The notes beneath the pieces are model-generated. The model did not search any database and was not told where the DNA came from. It saw only the letters and a list, made by a program, of their open reading frames with translations. From positions 37,951,611 to 38,015,610 of the forward strand of contig NC_080558.1 of NCBI RefSeq assembly GCF_030253575.1: a DNA stretch of 64,000 bases. The letters run 5' to 3'. This stretch comes from Rhododendron vialii. Lineage: Eukaryota > Streptophyta > Magnoliopsida > Ericales > Ericaceae. The number at the start of each line of letters is the position of its first letter. Positions within the stretch are counted from its first letter, which is position 1. Position numbers and translations under genes: made by a program. Below, one piece after another: positions 22,361-32,254 of the stretch.

Positions 22361-22673
22361 CTTTGAAGAGGCTTGCAACAATCTCAGAAACAACAGCCAC
22401 CTCCACCAAGTTTTTCGTGCTATGCCTATCAAGCTCCTCCTTCCCCTGGCTTACATTAATGAAAGAATAGGATCCATACATACCTCCTCGAAGAAGACGC
22501 CTCTCGTGGGCTTGTTCTTTGACATTCGGACCGTCCAAAATCTTACTTTCGTAGAACTCCCTATTTGGAAATGAACTTATCGATGGATGCATTCTGTACT
22601 GGACGTTAAGAAGATGCTTCTTATGTCCTAATATCACCAGCCTCTCGAATAAGCTTCTTCCAAATTCAGCCGA
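22361..22673 (-). pseudogene. Helicase exon 4 (motif IV)
   Basis: The acceptor ATATGCCAG is followed by SAEFGRSLFERLVILGHKK, LLNVQYRMHPSISSFPNREFY and GPNVKEQAHER. The donor is AAAG-GTACTT, phase 1. QYRMHP is the signature of the UPF1/SEN1 branch. Its 313-bp length fits the phases on both sides. Confidence 0.92.
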
Positions 22674-23552
22674 CTGGCATATCTATTAGTGATAGATTCG
22701 CAGAGTCAACAAAAAAAGACATATGTTTGAGTTGATCAAGTCAAACAAGTGATTGATTTTGTTTGATTCCTCATCAAGCAATCAAATTACTACTAGTACA
22801 CACTACACAGTCATTTCAAACTCGTAAGACCATAGCTTTCCAACTATTGAAAGCCTTATGTAAACTATCAGATTTCCATTTAAGCTAATTCTCATTTAAA
22901 ATCCACATCTATCCAAATGGAGCATTCGTGAATAGAAAAGAAACAAAAATAACAGACCTTGCTTTCAACCGTTGCAGGCAGTTGCCGTTCATCCCCAACG
23001 AGTATAGCATGACGGATACCAGAGAGCTGCAAAGGAACAGTGGATTCACATTCTATGAGCTGAGCAGCTTCGTCAATAACCAGCAGTTCCAGTGGTCTCA
23101 TTCCTTTTGTATGCAATGTAGCCGAGCTTGAAGCAGTGCAAAATATCAAGCACGCGTTTTGCAAGCAAAAACTCCAAATTTTATAGTGTGAAGTTAAAAT
23201 TGGCAAATGTATTGTTTCAGTAAGGAATCTAAGTATTTGAACAAGCTCTGTCTTCGAAGAACTCAAGCTTCCGAAGTGTTCAATCGTGTTCCCAACCTCG
23301 TCAACTCCATTGATCAGGACTTCTCTCAGACTCTTAATTGCAACAGCACGGGTATACATAGTTCCAATGGATTTTAGCAAATCGAGAGCCTTAATCATCT
23401 TCTTTACCACTTCCAATGAAATGAAAGCAGTCGGCAGATGCATGTACAAATCTGTAGTACGAAAGATGAGCTGATTTCCAATGAGTTTAAATCTCTTCAT
23501 GAAAAACTCCTCAAATGTCATCACCTTATCCGTCTTTTCTCCATTTTCTTTG

Positions 23553-23914
23553 TGTTGGTCGCGGGCCAGCATCCTGCCCACGCGGGTCGAACCGTGGCGC
23601 TTGGGGCCTGCTACGCTATGGTATAAGGAGATAGAGTTGCGCCTTTACCACTACCTGCGGGTTTTGGTAAGATGGTAAGCGGTTGATCCTACAAGTGGTA
23701 TCAGAGCCAAGGTCGCGGGTTCGACTCCCCTGGATGGCATGCTGCTTGCGGGCAGGTGCTGGGGGGGGGGGATTGTTGGTCGCGGGCCAGCATCCTGCCC
23801 ACGCGGGTCGAACCGTGGCGCTTGGGGCCTGCTACGCTATGGTATAAGGAGATAGAGTTGCGCCTTTACCACTACCTGCGGGTTTTGGTAAGATGGTAAG
23901 CGCTTGATCCTACA
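23553..23914. mobile_element. TRIM retrotransposon with 141-bp LTRs
   Basis: Two 141-bp terminal direct repeats (23553-23693 and 23774-23914) begin TGTTGGTCGCGGGCC and end TTGATCCTACA. They differ at one base (G/C near 23681). Between them lie 80 bp with the PBS TGGTATCAGAGCC (23696-23708) and a G-rich polypurine run before the second LTR. The TSD is CTTTG (23548-23552 and 23915-23919). There is no coding capacity, which defines a terminal-repeat retrotransposon in miniature. Just after the PBS, GCGGGTTCGACTCCCC (23715-23730) resembles a tRNA T-arm. The element introduces a stop (23910-23912) into the helicase frame. A related LTR is at 52348-52489. Confidence 0.96.
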
Positions 23915-23996
23915 CTTTGTTACTTCGAGTTGAGTCGTCCTTTTCCTCTCTTTTATCACACTCCAATATCCTTTTTCTCTTTGAACGCTCCTCCTC

Positions 23997-24155
23997 CTCC
24001 TCCTTTTCTGATTTCTTGTTTTCCTTCCAGGTCTGCCCAACAATTTTCCTCCTCCAAATTCTCTTTCGCTCCTCCTCCTTCTTCTTCTTTTCTGATTTCT
24101 TGTTTTCCTTCCAGGTCTGAACAATTTTCCTCCACCAAATTCTCTTTCCATCCAC
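23997..24155 (-). repeat. In-frame tandem duplication in helicase linker
   Basis: Two units of about 79 bp encode KIVQTWKENKKSEK- and KIVGQTWKENKKSEK-type segments followed by poly-Glu/Lys. The duplication keeps the frame and lengthens the charged linker between Walker A and Walker B. Confidence 0.8.
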
Positions 24156-25545
24156 GTCATTTGAATCTTGATGAATGGCTTCGTCTTTGTCTTCATTGCT
24201 AATAATCATCCAATTTCCAAAACTTTTATCCTCCTCCTTTTCTCCCTCGTCATCAGCCTTATTTTTCTCCTTTTTTCTTTCTTCCAAATACAAACGGTAC
24301 ATCTCTTCAGGGTCTTCGAGTAAACGTATCATCGATTCAACATTATGCTTCCACCCAGTCGATGAAGCAAGACAACTGGAGAGCGCATTAACCCGGTAAT
24401 CAAGAAATACATCGAAAAGGTCTTCATGATCATCAATCTCCATTCTTTTTTCATTGCCGAATAAAACTATGTCTCCCAATCCATAAGTATCATACTCCAG
24501 TGCAGGATTCACCAAACTCATAAGCCGCGAAGTAACTCCTAACACTGCTATGTTGGTTGGGGCACATGTCAGTGTTCTGCATTTTATCCTCAACAGAACA
24601 AACAGTAACGAAGCCACCGTCATTGTTTTCCCAGTTCCGGGAGGTCCCCATATAAGTTTGACAGTGTTTTGATGTTGACATTGTCCTGTGGCAACACAAC
24701 TTGACACAGCATCCCATTGGGAAGTGTCCAATTTAAAGGAGCTGATAGCATTTTCCATAATGGATTTGACAGCTTGGTTACTCTCTTCAGACAAGCACTT
24801 GCTACAACTTTCCTCAATCTGTAAAGGTTTGCGAAAAGTGAGACGATGCACGTAAGTACCTTTTATCTTCGCCCATACAAAACAATGGGATGATTGATGA
24901 GGAGTGCTACATTTTCAACTGGTTATAACCATAAAAATAAAATAAGGTTGAATGTCAACAAGCAAAAACTGCATTAAAAACCAGAGAAAAGGTACAACAA
25001 AAAGGGGGACAAGAGGTCAGCCGAAGGAAAATACATCTCAAAAAAGTGAGCAAAAAACTCTACGTATTCATCACACACTGCCTTCTAATCCCATGAGATC
25101 GAAAACACTGCATCATTTCAAAAGGATGTGAAACCGATCCCACCCAAAAGATCCCACCCAAAAGACACCGTATCCCTTAGAGGGCGTCATTGACTGTAAA
25201 ATGCCATTTGTTGTTTACATGGACAAGCTCGAGGTGAGATTTCTCGTCAAGGAAAGGTAACGAAAATCAACACCAGTTTGTTTACCATTTATCTCAGTAC
25301 TAAAAAACCGATCTCAATTTCTTGGAGAGGAAACATTTTCCTTATACTACCATATCTCATTCGAAATTTGGAAACTTAATTTTCCAAAGCCCTCTTCGTT
25401 TGTAAATCAAACAAGTAATGGAAATCAAATACTTGTACGTTTTCGTTTCCTTAATTTCTTTTCCTGTACTCATGTGATCCCCCTGATAAGAATGCATATT
25501 TTGTAACAATAAAAACAGGTAAAAAGACCGAATTGTGATTCTTAC

Positions 25546-26085
25546 AGTGGAATCGGGTTGCAGCACTCTACTAATGACGTTCATGTTCCTCTCCTCCAGC
25601 TCTGACCTCAATGCCATCCACATTCTCAAATTAGTTACCATGCTTGTAAGGTAAACAACAAAAAGACTTCGCCGCTTCCTATACTTTAGTCGATATCCAT
25701 ATTCACCCGGCACGATGAACTTTGAAGCCCGTATATCCATTTTTTCAGAACCACTTTCGCCCGCTGTATGAACAAAACCAATAAGATAAGGACATCCAGG
25801 CCTGTGTAGATCCTCCATACATTTTGGTCTGACATCTGTCAAGGCAATAAGATCTCCAAACTTGGGCTCATAACTTGCAGCGTCCCTCCTTCTATTGAAT
25901 GAAATGTTGTAGTACAAGTACCTGGGAGGTCTGGACATGTCAACGGACCATATCTCACGTGTAGGAGCGCGATGCACTGTCTGTATGCTTGAGAACAAAC
26001 CTTTGTGTGTTTCTTCAATGAGGGGGTTGATAAATGAGTCCATATAATCATTGGTTGATGAAAAGATCTCTGGAATTGGCTTAAC
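25546..26085 (-). pseudogene. Helicase exon 2
   Basis: 180 codons between the acceptor TTTTACCAG and the donor GTAAGA. The product starts VKPIPEIFSSTNDYMDSF and includes PLIEETHKGLFSSIQ, FGDLIALTDVRPK, a beta-rich domain and RSLFVVYLTSMVTNLRMW. It ends QPDST. This is the N-terminal accessory domain that precedes the ATPase in the MAGATAMA3-like branch. It is intact. Confidence 0.9.
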
Positions 26086-26529
26086 CTGGTAAAAGTTCAC
26101 AATTGTGACTACTTCCAAATGTACTTTCGTTTTCTAAGAGTTCGCAAGGAAATACAAGTGAATTATTAACGGATTTCCAGTTTTTCAGTAAGGGTGATTT
26201 TTTTTTTTTTTTCTTATAGAGTAAGGGTGTTGCTAATGCCAAAAATTGCATTTATGGACGTTCATTCAAACTCTTACAGAACATGGTGCATTTTTGTAGG
26301 TAAGACTTTAATTTGTCTCCTTTCCCTGGGTCAGTTAAATGAACCAAATAGGTTAATAGTAGCTTGTTCGAGATTAATTTGAAAACTTAACGAGTTTTGA
26401 AAAAAATTCAAGCTAACAAACCAATCTCAGACGAGCTTGAACTCAAACAGTTTGATCGTCGTTGAGGTCCTGAGGCCAAGTAAGAGCTCTCACAAGCCTA
26501 AACTAGATCGGACTAGACAAATTTATAAC

Positions 26530-26760
26530 CCAGTGTGTGGCCCGGCCCATTCCTCAATGTGAAAGAGTTTGTGTATTTGTGTGTGTAAGTGTACGTGGTT
26601 GTAAAAGAATTGTTGAACCTTGGTCCTCACTTTGGGCATACGGCATACCTGGATGATTTGGGGAGCAGGGTGGGTGCTTACGGGAATCGAACCATGTCCA
26701 TACGCATGGAAGTATAAAGGAGGCACCAATTGCACTCCATTCCACACGAACATGAAATAG
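26530..26760 (-). mobile_element. tRNA-derived SINE
   Basis: On the minus strand TGGAGTGCAATTGG (26739-26726) fits a Pol III A box. GGTTCGATTCC (26693-26683) is a perfect B box about 33 bp downstream, the normal tRNA spacing. No tRNA cloverleaf is evident and the tail is TG-rich, so I call a SINE rather than a tRNA gene. The ends are approximate. Confidence 0.65.
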
Positions 26761-27490
26761 TCTTTCAAAAATATCATAAACTACTAAAATTAGTGAAAGT
26801 GAGAATTAAAAATGTAAGCACAGAATAAGAATTGAGAGTGGGAGCGAAGGGCCCTACTAATCAGCTTCATTAGACATCATTATCCAACCAATTTTGGAGT
26901 TCAAGACAAAAACATGTAGGTCTCATCTAATGTGGTGAAACAACCATTCTACAACCACACACAAAGGGGTGAGCCCACCTCTTTGTAAGTGTGTGTACAC
27001 ACCCCTTTGGGAATGTATGTAAGTGTTTGTATGTTTGTGTGTGGCTATAAAATTATTGGTGGTGAAAATGGGCCTAGAGCACGAGGGGCACTGAATAATC
27101 CCGTCTTCTTTTAAAAATTAGGGGGTGTTTCCATTAACAAAAAATACTAAAAACTTAACATATTTTATCATTTTGTTTCTACTAATAAAAAAAATTTAGC
27201 ATTTTACCATCTCGTTTCCTCTAACAAAAAAGTTGTCAACATAAACTTTTTTTTTTTGCTACCATCAACAACTTATTCACTATCAGAAACAACTTAACAT
27301 TTCTCAATAATTTATTCACTATTGCCTATCAAAAAAATAATTTATTTACTATCGAAAACACCTAACAACTTCTCAATCCCAAATAAAAATTTACAAATTT
27401 TTCACTACGGAAAACACCCAACCCGTTACTCCATTCTCTTGGACAATAGTATGGGGTCCACCAAAAAAATGCTTAAATAATCTCTCCCTT

Positions 27491-28233
27491 AGGCCATTCA
27501 CAGTGGTATAATCAAAAAAGAATAATCAAAAGTTGACACATCAGCTTTTGATTATTCACTTAAGAGGTTTCTAAGCTTAATAATGTTAAGCTTCACTATG
27601 GTCACTTCTAGTCCATAACCAAAATATGGGGTCCACTACAATTTCACTCTCTATCTCCCTCCATTTTCTGTCATTCACTTCCCTCCATTTACGTTTTTTA
27701 TGGGTTAAAATATATCGATTCCCTCTCTTAATTTTGGAGAAAAAAATCGGTGACTTCCTTCCCTCCTATTATGAATTTTTTTTTTTTGGTGGTGTGTGTG
27801 TGTGTGTGTGGGTGGGTGGGTGGGAGGGGAATTGAAACAGGAAAGAAGAGTGAAACACCTTAATTTGGCGACGATGAGTTGAATTGTAGATGATCGAGAG
27901 ATATGAGTTTCACTTCTGAAGGAAAAGAAAGAGAAATAGTTTGTGGGTGAAGTGAAGAAGACATAGAGTAGGCAAAGAAACTTGGCTATATAAAATTTTT
28001 ATTCTTCAATTTTATTTTTTTTACCAAAAAAAAAAGAGTAGGCGAAGAAGAGAAAAAGAAAATACCAGTTGAAACACGTGTGTATACAAATTTTGGAATT
28101 AGTTAACTTATGTGGTGTAGGGTTCACAAATTTTGATTATTGAAAAAGGTTGCTAGTTTTGGTTATCCAAAGCCTAAAATTTAATTATTTCTAAGGATAT
28201 TGCTAAGTTTGATTATACCATTGTGAGCGATTT
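27491..28233. mobile_element. MITE with 25-bp terminal inverted repeats
   Basis: The left end GGCCATTCACAGTGGTATAA is mirrored by TTATACCATTGTGAGCGATT at the right. TAATCAAA and TTTGATTA words extend the match inward. The interior holds a GT-rich run (about 27790-27822) and no transposase. It sits in helicase intron 1. Confidence 0.75.
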
Positions 28234-28369
28234 TTTGTAACAACATTGTTAACTTTAAAAGTACCCGTTTTGATGTAAGAAAGAATCTCTCTCTCTCTCT
28301 CATTTGGAAGTCATTTTCACATCCGCTTTCAAAATCATGTTGATTGAGGGTGAGTACTTCTAAACTTAA

Positions 28370-28700
28370 CTTATTTTTTTATTTTGTGTGTTTTGTTCGG
28401 CTTTTTTGAATTTTTGTGAAAATTTTTATATTTTTATTTGGATTAATCATTCGTCCTGACAAGGAATCTAAAAAATACAAAATTATGACCAAAAGCAAAA
28501 AAGAAGCTCACTAAAGACAAAAAAAAAAAAAAAAGTATCAAACAATTGTCTTTTGGAGCTTAAGTGCCGTCTTATTTGAATTTTTTCAACATCAGTCCAT
28601 ATTTTTAAACATTTCCGATTTGTCTTGACGAGACGAACGATTAACTCCTAAAATTATGTGCAAAAGCCAAACAAAAAAAAAACGCAGATACATATAACAA
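28370..28700. repeat. AT-rich foldback repeat family, copy 2
   Basis: It shares GATTAATCATTCGTCCTGAC near its start and, inverted, TCTTGACGAGACGAACGATTAA near its end with the copies at 4.6, 31.2 and 34.7 kb. The ends are approximate. Confidence 0.55.
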
Positions 28701-29049
28701 CCAATGATTAATATTGTAGGCTTCAAAAAGTCGAGCTCTTTCTTAGTTGACTATTCTATTGACAATTCATAATTTTGTTTTACGAGAGATATGGTGGAAA
28801 ATCAATCAGATACAGTTATCATTACAGAAAGTATTCCTCTTGATCATGAGTTTTTTTACTCACACTGGACTCCTATTTCATTTATACCAAGATAAAAATC
28901 AGTACAAATATCGTGATGATTGACATTCAATGAATAGAAATTTAGCACGATTAATGATAACACCTCTAAAAATGGATGATTTCATCGTGGATTATTTTCG
29001 GGCCTACAAATAGAAAACTAGGGTGGATTATAGAGGAGTCAACTTACTT

Positions 29050-29250
29050 TTAAGTATAACTTAACCCTAAAGGATGGGCAAAGTAGGTGCTTGACCATAA
29101 GGTCTCATGTTCGAGTTTCTCGGAAATTAATCATTCCTAACCTTGGGGCTACTGGTGGTTATGTCCAATAATTATCTTCAGGGTCCTGAGATTAGTCGAA
29201 GTACACGCAAGTTGGTCCGAACATCCGATTATAAAAAATAAAAATAAAAA
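29050..29250 (+). mobile_element. tRNA-derived SINE, Au-like
   Basis: GATGGGCAAAGTAGGTG followed by a B-box-like TGTTCGAGTTT (29109-29119). The 3' part reads GATTAGTCGAAGTACACGCA, then AACATCCGATTATAAAAAAT and an A-rich tail, an arrangement I recall for Au-type plant SINEs. A diverged 3' fragment of the same kind lies at about 57290-57330. Confidence 0.6.
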
Positions 29251-29503
29251 AAACTTTTATGTATAACCCATGTACATACAGAAAGTGCAAACATTCTATT
29301 TCCCTCTGGACATTAAAAAAGAAAAGAAAAGGTGCATACATGCATTTTGTCCTTTTGAATTGCATTGGGACGTATACGGTAGACCTTTACTAGTATTTCT
29401 TTTGATCATCCCCGTAGACATTAATAATCAACCACTTTTGTGGTCAGGAAAATGCTAAAAAAGCTGTCAATTATTATTAAGGTTACAAAAAGAAGAAGCA
29501 AAC

Positions 29504-30358
29504 ACTCCTCCGTTTCATTTTCGTCGTTCATTATTCTGTTTGTTTGTTTTTTTATGTCTTGTGTCTATATCTTTTAGTGTAAATTTTGGAAAATATGTAA
29601 TATGAATCTTGTTTGATAGATCTTGATTAGTTCTATAATACAAAATTTTCAAAATTATGAAAAATATTATAGATTGAAAGATATAAATAATTAAAAAATG
29701 GGGCAAAGTCTACTTTCACCCCCTATGGTTATCGTCATGTGCGGATACTCTCCTCATGGTTCAAAACTGGCCACATAATTTACATGTGGTTTTGAAAATG
29801 TGCTGATAGACCTCCTGACGTCATGTTTTCCATCCGTATCAACGGAGATGTATCTCACACGCCTTTAAAATGTAATTTGAGTCGTTCATAATATATTAAA
29901 TAAAGAATAAAGTATTTCTGTAAAAAATCTTCTCGATCAGGTATCAATAACCCAGTGATCTAATTTTTAGTAAATTCAAATTTGAAATTATAATTTCATA
30001 ATAAAATCAATTCGACTATGAGCTTTTTATTTTTTGATTGACTCGAATTTTGGCATAGATGTAGTACTCGTCAAAATTTACAATATCAACGGTTTGGATT
30101 TAAAAAAGAAAAAGAATCAATGGACATGATGAGGATATATATCGGTCTTTTAATATTATGTCCGTTAATATAAATAGGAAATATGACGGCATGTGGTCTA
30201 TCCGCATATTTTCAAAACCACAAGTATATTATGTGGTCAGTTTTGAACCATGAAGAAAGTATCCGCACATAATGATAACTACAGGAGGGTCAAAGTGGAC
30301 TTTTCCTAAAAAAATTACACACAATTCAAAAATGCACAATGAAAATGGAACGGAAGAG
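29504..30358. mobile_element. Degenerate Stowaway-like MITE hosting a second MITE
   Basis: The outer arms ACTCCTCCGTTTCATTTTCG (29504) and GAAAATGGAACGGAAGAGT (ending near 30358) are inverted copies of the Stowaway end motif. Only the right flank keeps a TA. The middle is occupied by the element at 29700-30306. Confidence 0.65.
29700..30306. mobile_element. Nested MITE with long inverted ends (Mutator-like)
   Basis: Arms of more than 100 bp. Left: GGGCAAAGTCTACTTTCACC, then ATGTGCGGATACTCTCCTCA. Right, inverted: AAAGTCCACTTTGACCCTCC, then ATGTGCGGATACTTTCTTCA. The flanks are TAAAAAAT and TAAAAAAAT, a near 9-bp duplication. No ORF is present. The long ends and the 8-9-bp flanks suggest a Mutator-derived MITE. 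Confidence 0.75.
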
Positions 30359-30467
30359 TAATAATTTACTGCTACTCCTACTACGTACTACTATAGAACA
30401 AGCTAGCTAGCTAGGTAAAAAGAAGAAATTAAGGAAGGAGTAGTCTCATGCATGTTGAAATCCAAAC

Positions 30468-30605
30468 CTTGGCCTTGTAAAGATCTTTGTTGAGCACATC
30501 GGCAAGAGACCAAGAGAAGACCAAGTCAATTAAGCCTTCACCCTTCGATTCTCTCTTCTTTACATTTTTTTGCTTTTTGTACCCCTTCTTTACATACCTT
30601 CCCAT
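30468..30605 (-). pseudogene. Helicase exon 1 with start codon
   Basis: 46 codons from ATG 30605 to the donor AAG-GTTTGG. After a Lys-rich start it reads GLIDLVFSWSLADVLNKDLY, the conserved N-terminal signature of this helicase branch. The last codons join in phase 0 to KPIPEIF of exon 2, 4.4 kb away. No earlier ATG lies in the open stretch upstream in this frame. Confidence 0.88.
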
Positions 30606-30798
30606 ACTTGTTGTATAATATCCCCACAAATTATGAAACCCACTTCGGTTTCAACTCAGATGTGTACAATAACCTGAAAAAACAAAAAAAAACACACAAC
30701 TGAGATCGAGAAGGATTTTCCGACGAAAGTTAGTATTGTTAAAAATGCGTTCATTTACAAACACACACATTGGGAGAAGGATTTTCCGACGTACTTTC

Positions 30799-30829
<31 letters not shown>

Positions 30830-30846
30830 AGGAAGGAAGGAAGGAA

Positions 30847-30854
30847 TATATATA
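30847..30854 (-). promoter_or_regulatory. Putative TATA box of helicase gene
   Basis: TATATATA lies about 240 bp upstream of the ATG and is followed by CT-rich runs (CTTCC and CTCT repeats at about 30802-30846) typical of plant leaders. The leader also carries a 17-bp word GTCGGAAAATCCTTCTC twice. Confidence 0.5.
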
Positions 30855-31177
30855 GGTCGCTCCCATTTCCGAGCTTTTAAAGGTTTCAATGCGCGTAAGA
30901 CGTCATAAAGAGGAAATGCCGTACAATTTTCACCAGCAGCAACAGAAGAAGAAGAAAAAGGGACGGGAATTTACCCTACGCAATAAGAAAAGAAATTTCA
31001 TGTGGAGCCCTGGGCAGCACCGGCCAGCAACAAAATGGAGTACCTTCTTTTAGAGAGAGAGAGAGAGAGAGAGAGGATCGTATAGACTCGCAGAAATAGG
31101 GAAGAGAAGTGGGAACTGGGAAGTTCATGAACATGAATGACGAGGAGAGAGAAACAGAGAGTGTTTCTTCATTTACG

Positions 31178-31514
31178 AATAAGCTATTTGGCTTATTTTT
31201 TGTCTTTATTTTAATTTTTTGTACATTTGTTAATTTTTTGTCAATTTTTTTAAGATTATTATTCCGTCATGACAAGAGAAATCTAAAAAGTAAAAAAAAA
31301 TTACTATTGAAATTCAATTTTTTTAATAAAGACGAAAAAATTGGTTTATTGATTTATTTTTGTTTTTATTCAAAAAAAATTGATCGTAATTTTTCACTTT
31401 TTAGACTCCTCTCGTCATAACAAAGCAATAATCCTCAAAAAATCGATGATAAGCTAACAAATGCGAAAAAAAAATTGAATAAGTATAAAAAAAAAATAAG
31501 GCAAATGACTTATT
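31178..31514. mobile_element. AT-rich foldback element, copy 3
   Basis: It starts AATAAGCTATTTGGCTTATT and ends AATAAGGCAAATGACTTATT, with inner words (CATGACAAGAGAAATCTAAA against TTTTAGACTCCTCTCGTCAT) pairing across 337 bp. It is the most complete copy of the family in the window. It stands upstream of the helicase promoter. Confidence 0.65.
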
Positions 31515-32218
31515 AAACCGAATTAAGAGGTGACGAGAAGTACCGGGAAAAAGTGCTACATATAACAACACACACAACATCTCATATAGATATGAAGCCC
31601 AAACATACTAATTAGGCGTGTAAGCCCCAACATGTATGTGAGAGATTGTATTTATTATTGTGTTTAGATTATTGTATTTCTAACATTTTTGGTACATGAA
31701 TGAATGTTGAGGAGAGAGAAATAGGTCTGTAGCCAGTTATTGGGTACTCTCTACAATTAAGAGATCGTCATCATACAGTATGGGTCACTCCTTATCTCTC
31801 AACCGCTCGACAAAAGTGAATGATAATATTCCTATCTCATGATTTGTCACTACGTGTAATTGATTACGAGCATCACGTAGCTAGGCAATCACATGCACGT
31901 GATACCTCGGGAACATTGACTTTTTTTATTTAAAAGTGATTATTTTTTAAAATACTTAAGTAAAAGTAAAAAAAAATTACTTTTCTGATTCATCTCGTTG
32001 AGAGGAACCAATAAAATCACAAAAAAAATGACGCAAAATTAATAAATTTAAAAAAAAAATCAAATAAAGAGAAAACCATAACTTTTAAAAAAAAATTAAA
32101 AGTACAACTTTATGCAGAATAGTAAAGTAAAAGCAAGGAGGGGTCAAAGTGAGAAGGACAATGAAAGACGACCAAAACGAAGCAGGTTTTGGTTTTCCAA
32201 TGGAGTAAGTTAACGAAG

Positions 32219-32254
<36 letters not shown>

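Larger units (their letters stand above)
22958..24818 (-). pseudogene. Helicase exon 3 (Walker A/B), split by TRIM
   Basis: The exon opens after CCTTTACAG with IEESCSKC and carries a Q-type segment (TSQWDAV). Walker A GPPGTGKT lies about 58 residues in and Walker B LLVIDEAAQ follows the insertion. GDERQLPA stands near the donor AAG-GTCTGTT (22957 downward). A Glu/Lys/Arg-rich linker with a tandem duplication (about 23997-24155) separates the two halves. The TRIM at 23553-23914 interrupts the linker. On either side of it the codons for Lys and Glu-Asn-Gly-Glu-Lys join in frame. Confidence 0.92.
26093..30467 (-). other. First intron of helicase gene, TE-rich
   Basis: The intron runs from the donor GTTTGG after exon 1 to TTTTACCAG before exon 2, about 4.4 kb. 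It contains a minus-strand SINE (about 26530-26760), a possible MITE (about 27120-27425), a 743-bp MITE (27491-28233), an AT-rich foldback copy (about 28370-28700), a plus-strand SINE (about 29050-29250) and a nested MITE pair (29504-30358). I see no other gene in it. Confidence 0.8.
7548..30605 (-). pseudogene. SEN1/UPF1-type SF1 helicase gene broken by three LTR elements
   Basis: Seven exons can be joined with consistent phases: 30605-30468, 26085-25546, 24818-22958 (TRIM inside), 22673-22361, 22248-21987, 21591-21375, and 9190-9128 continued at 7841 downward (solo LTR inside). Motifs in order are LVFSWSLADVLNKDLY near the N terminus, Walker A GPPGTGKT, Walker B VIDEAAQ, motif III GDERQLPA, motif IV QYRMHPSIS, motif [12 protein letters not shown] and motif VI ALTRAR. 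This is the plant MAGATAMA3-like branch of the SEN1/UPF1 helicases, ATP-dependent nucleic-acid unwinding enzymes. Exon 3 without the TRIM is 1494 bp, an exact number of codons, so the frame was open before insertion. The TRIM adds a stop at 23910-23912 and the solo LTR splits the C-terminal exon. The allele is probably non-functional, or makes only a truncated protein of about 530 residues that keeps Walker A. The 3' end is uncertain. Confidence 0.88.

Noticed and set aside
23695..23730. tRNA fragment inside the TRIM
   Set aside because: TGGTATCAGAGCC is the primer-binding site. The T-arm-like word next to it is part of the TRIM interior, not an independent gene.
23917..24202. Plus-strand ORFs opposite helicase exon 3 (Phe/Ser/Leu-rich)
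   Set aside because: Shadows of the Glu/Lys/Arg-rich coding strand and its duplication.
26683..26739. tRNA gene on the minus strand
   Set aside because: A and B boxes are present but the stems do not form a cloverleaf; better explained as a SINE head.
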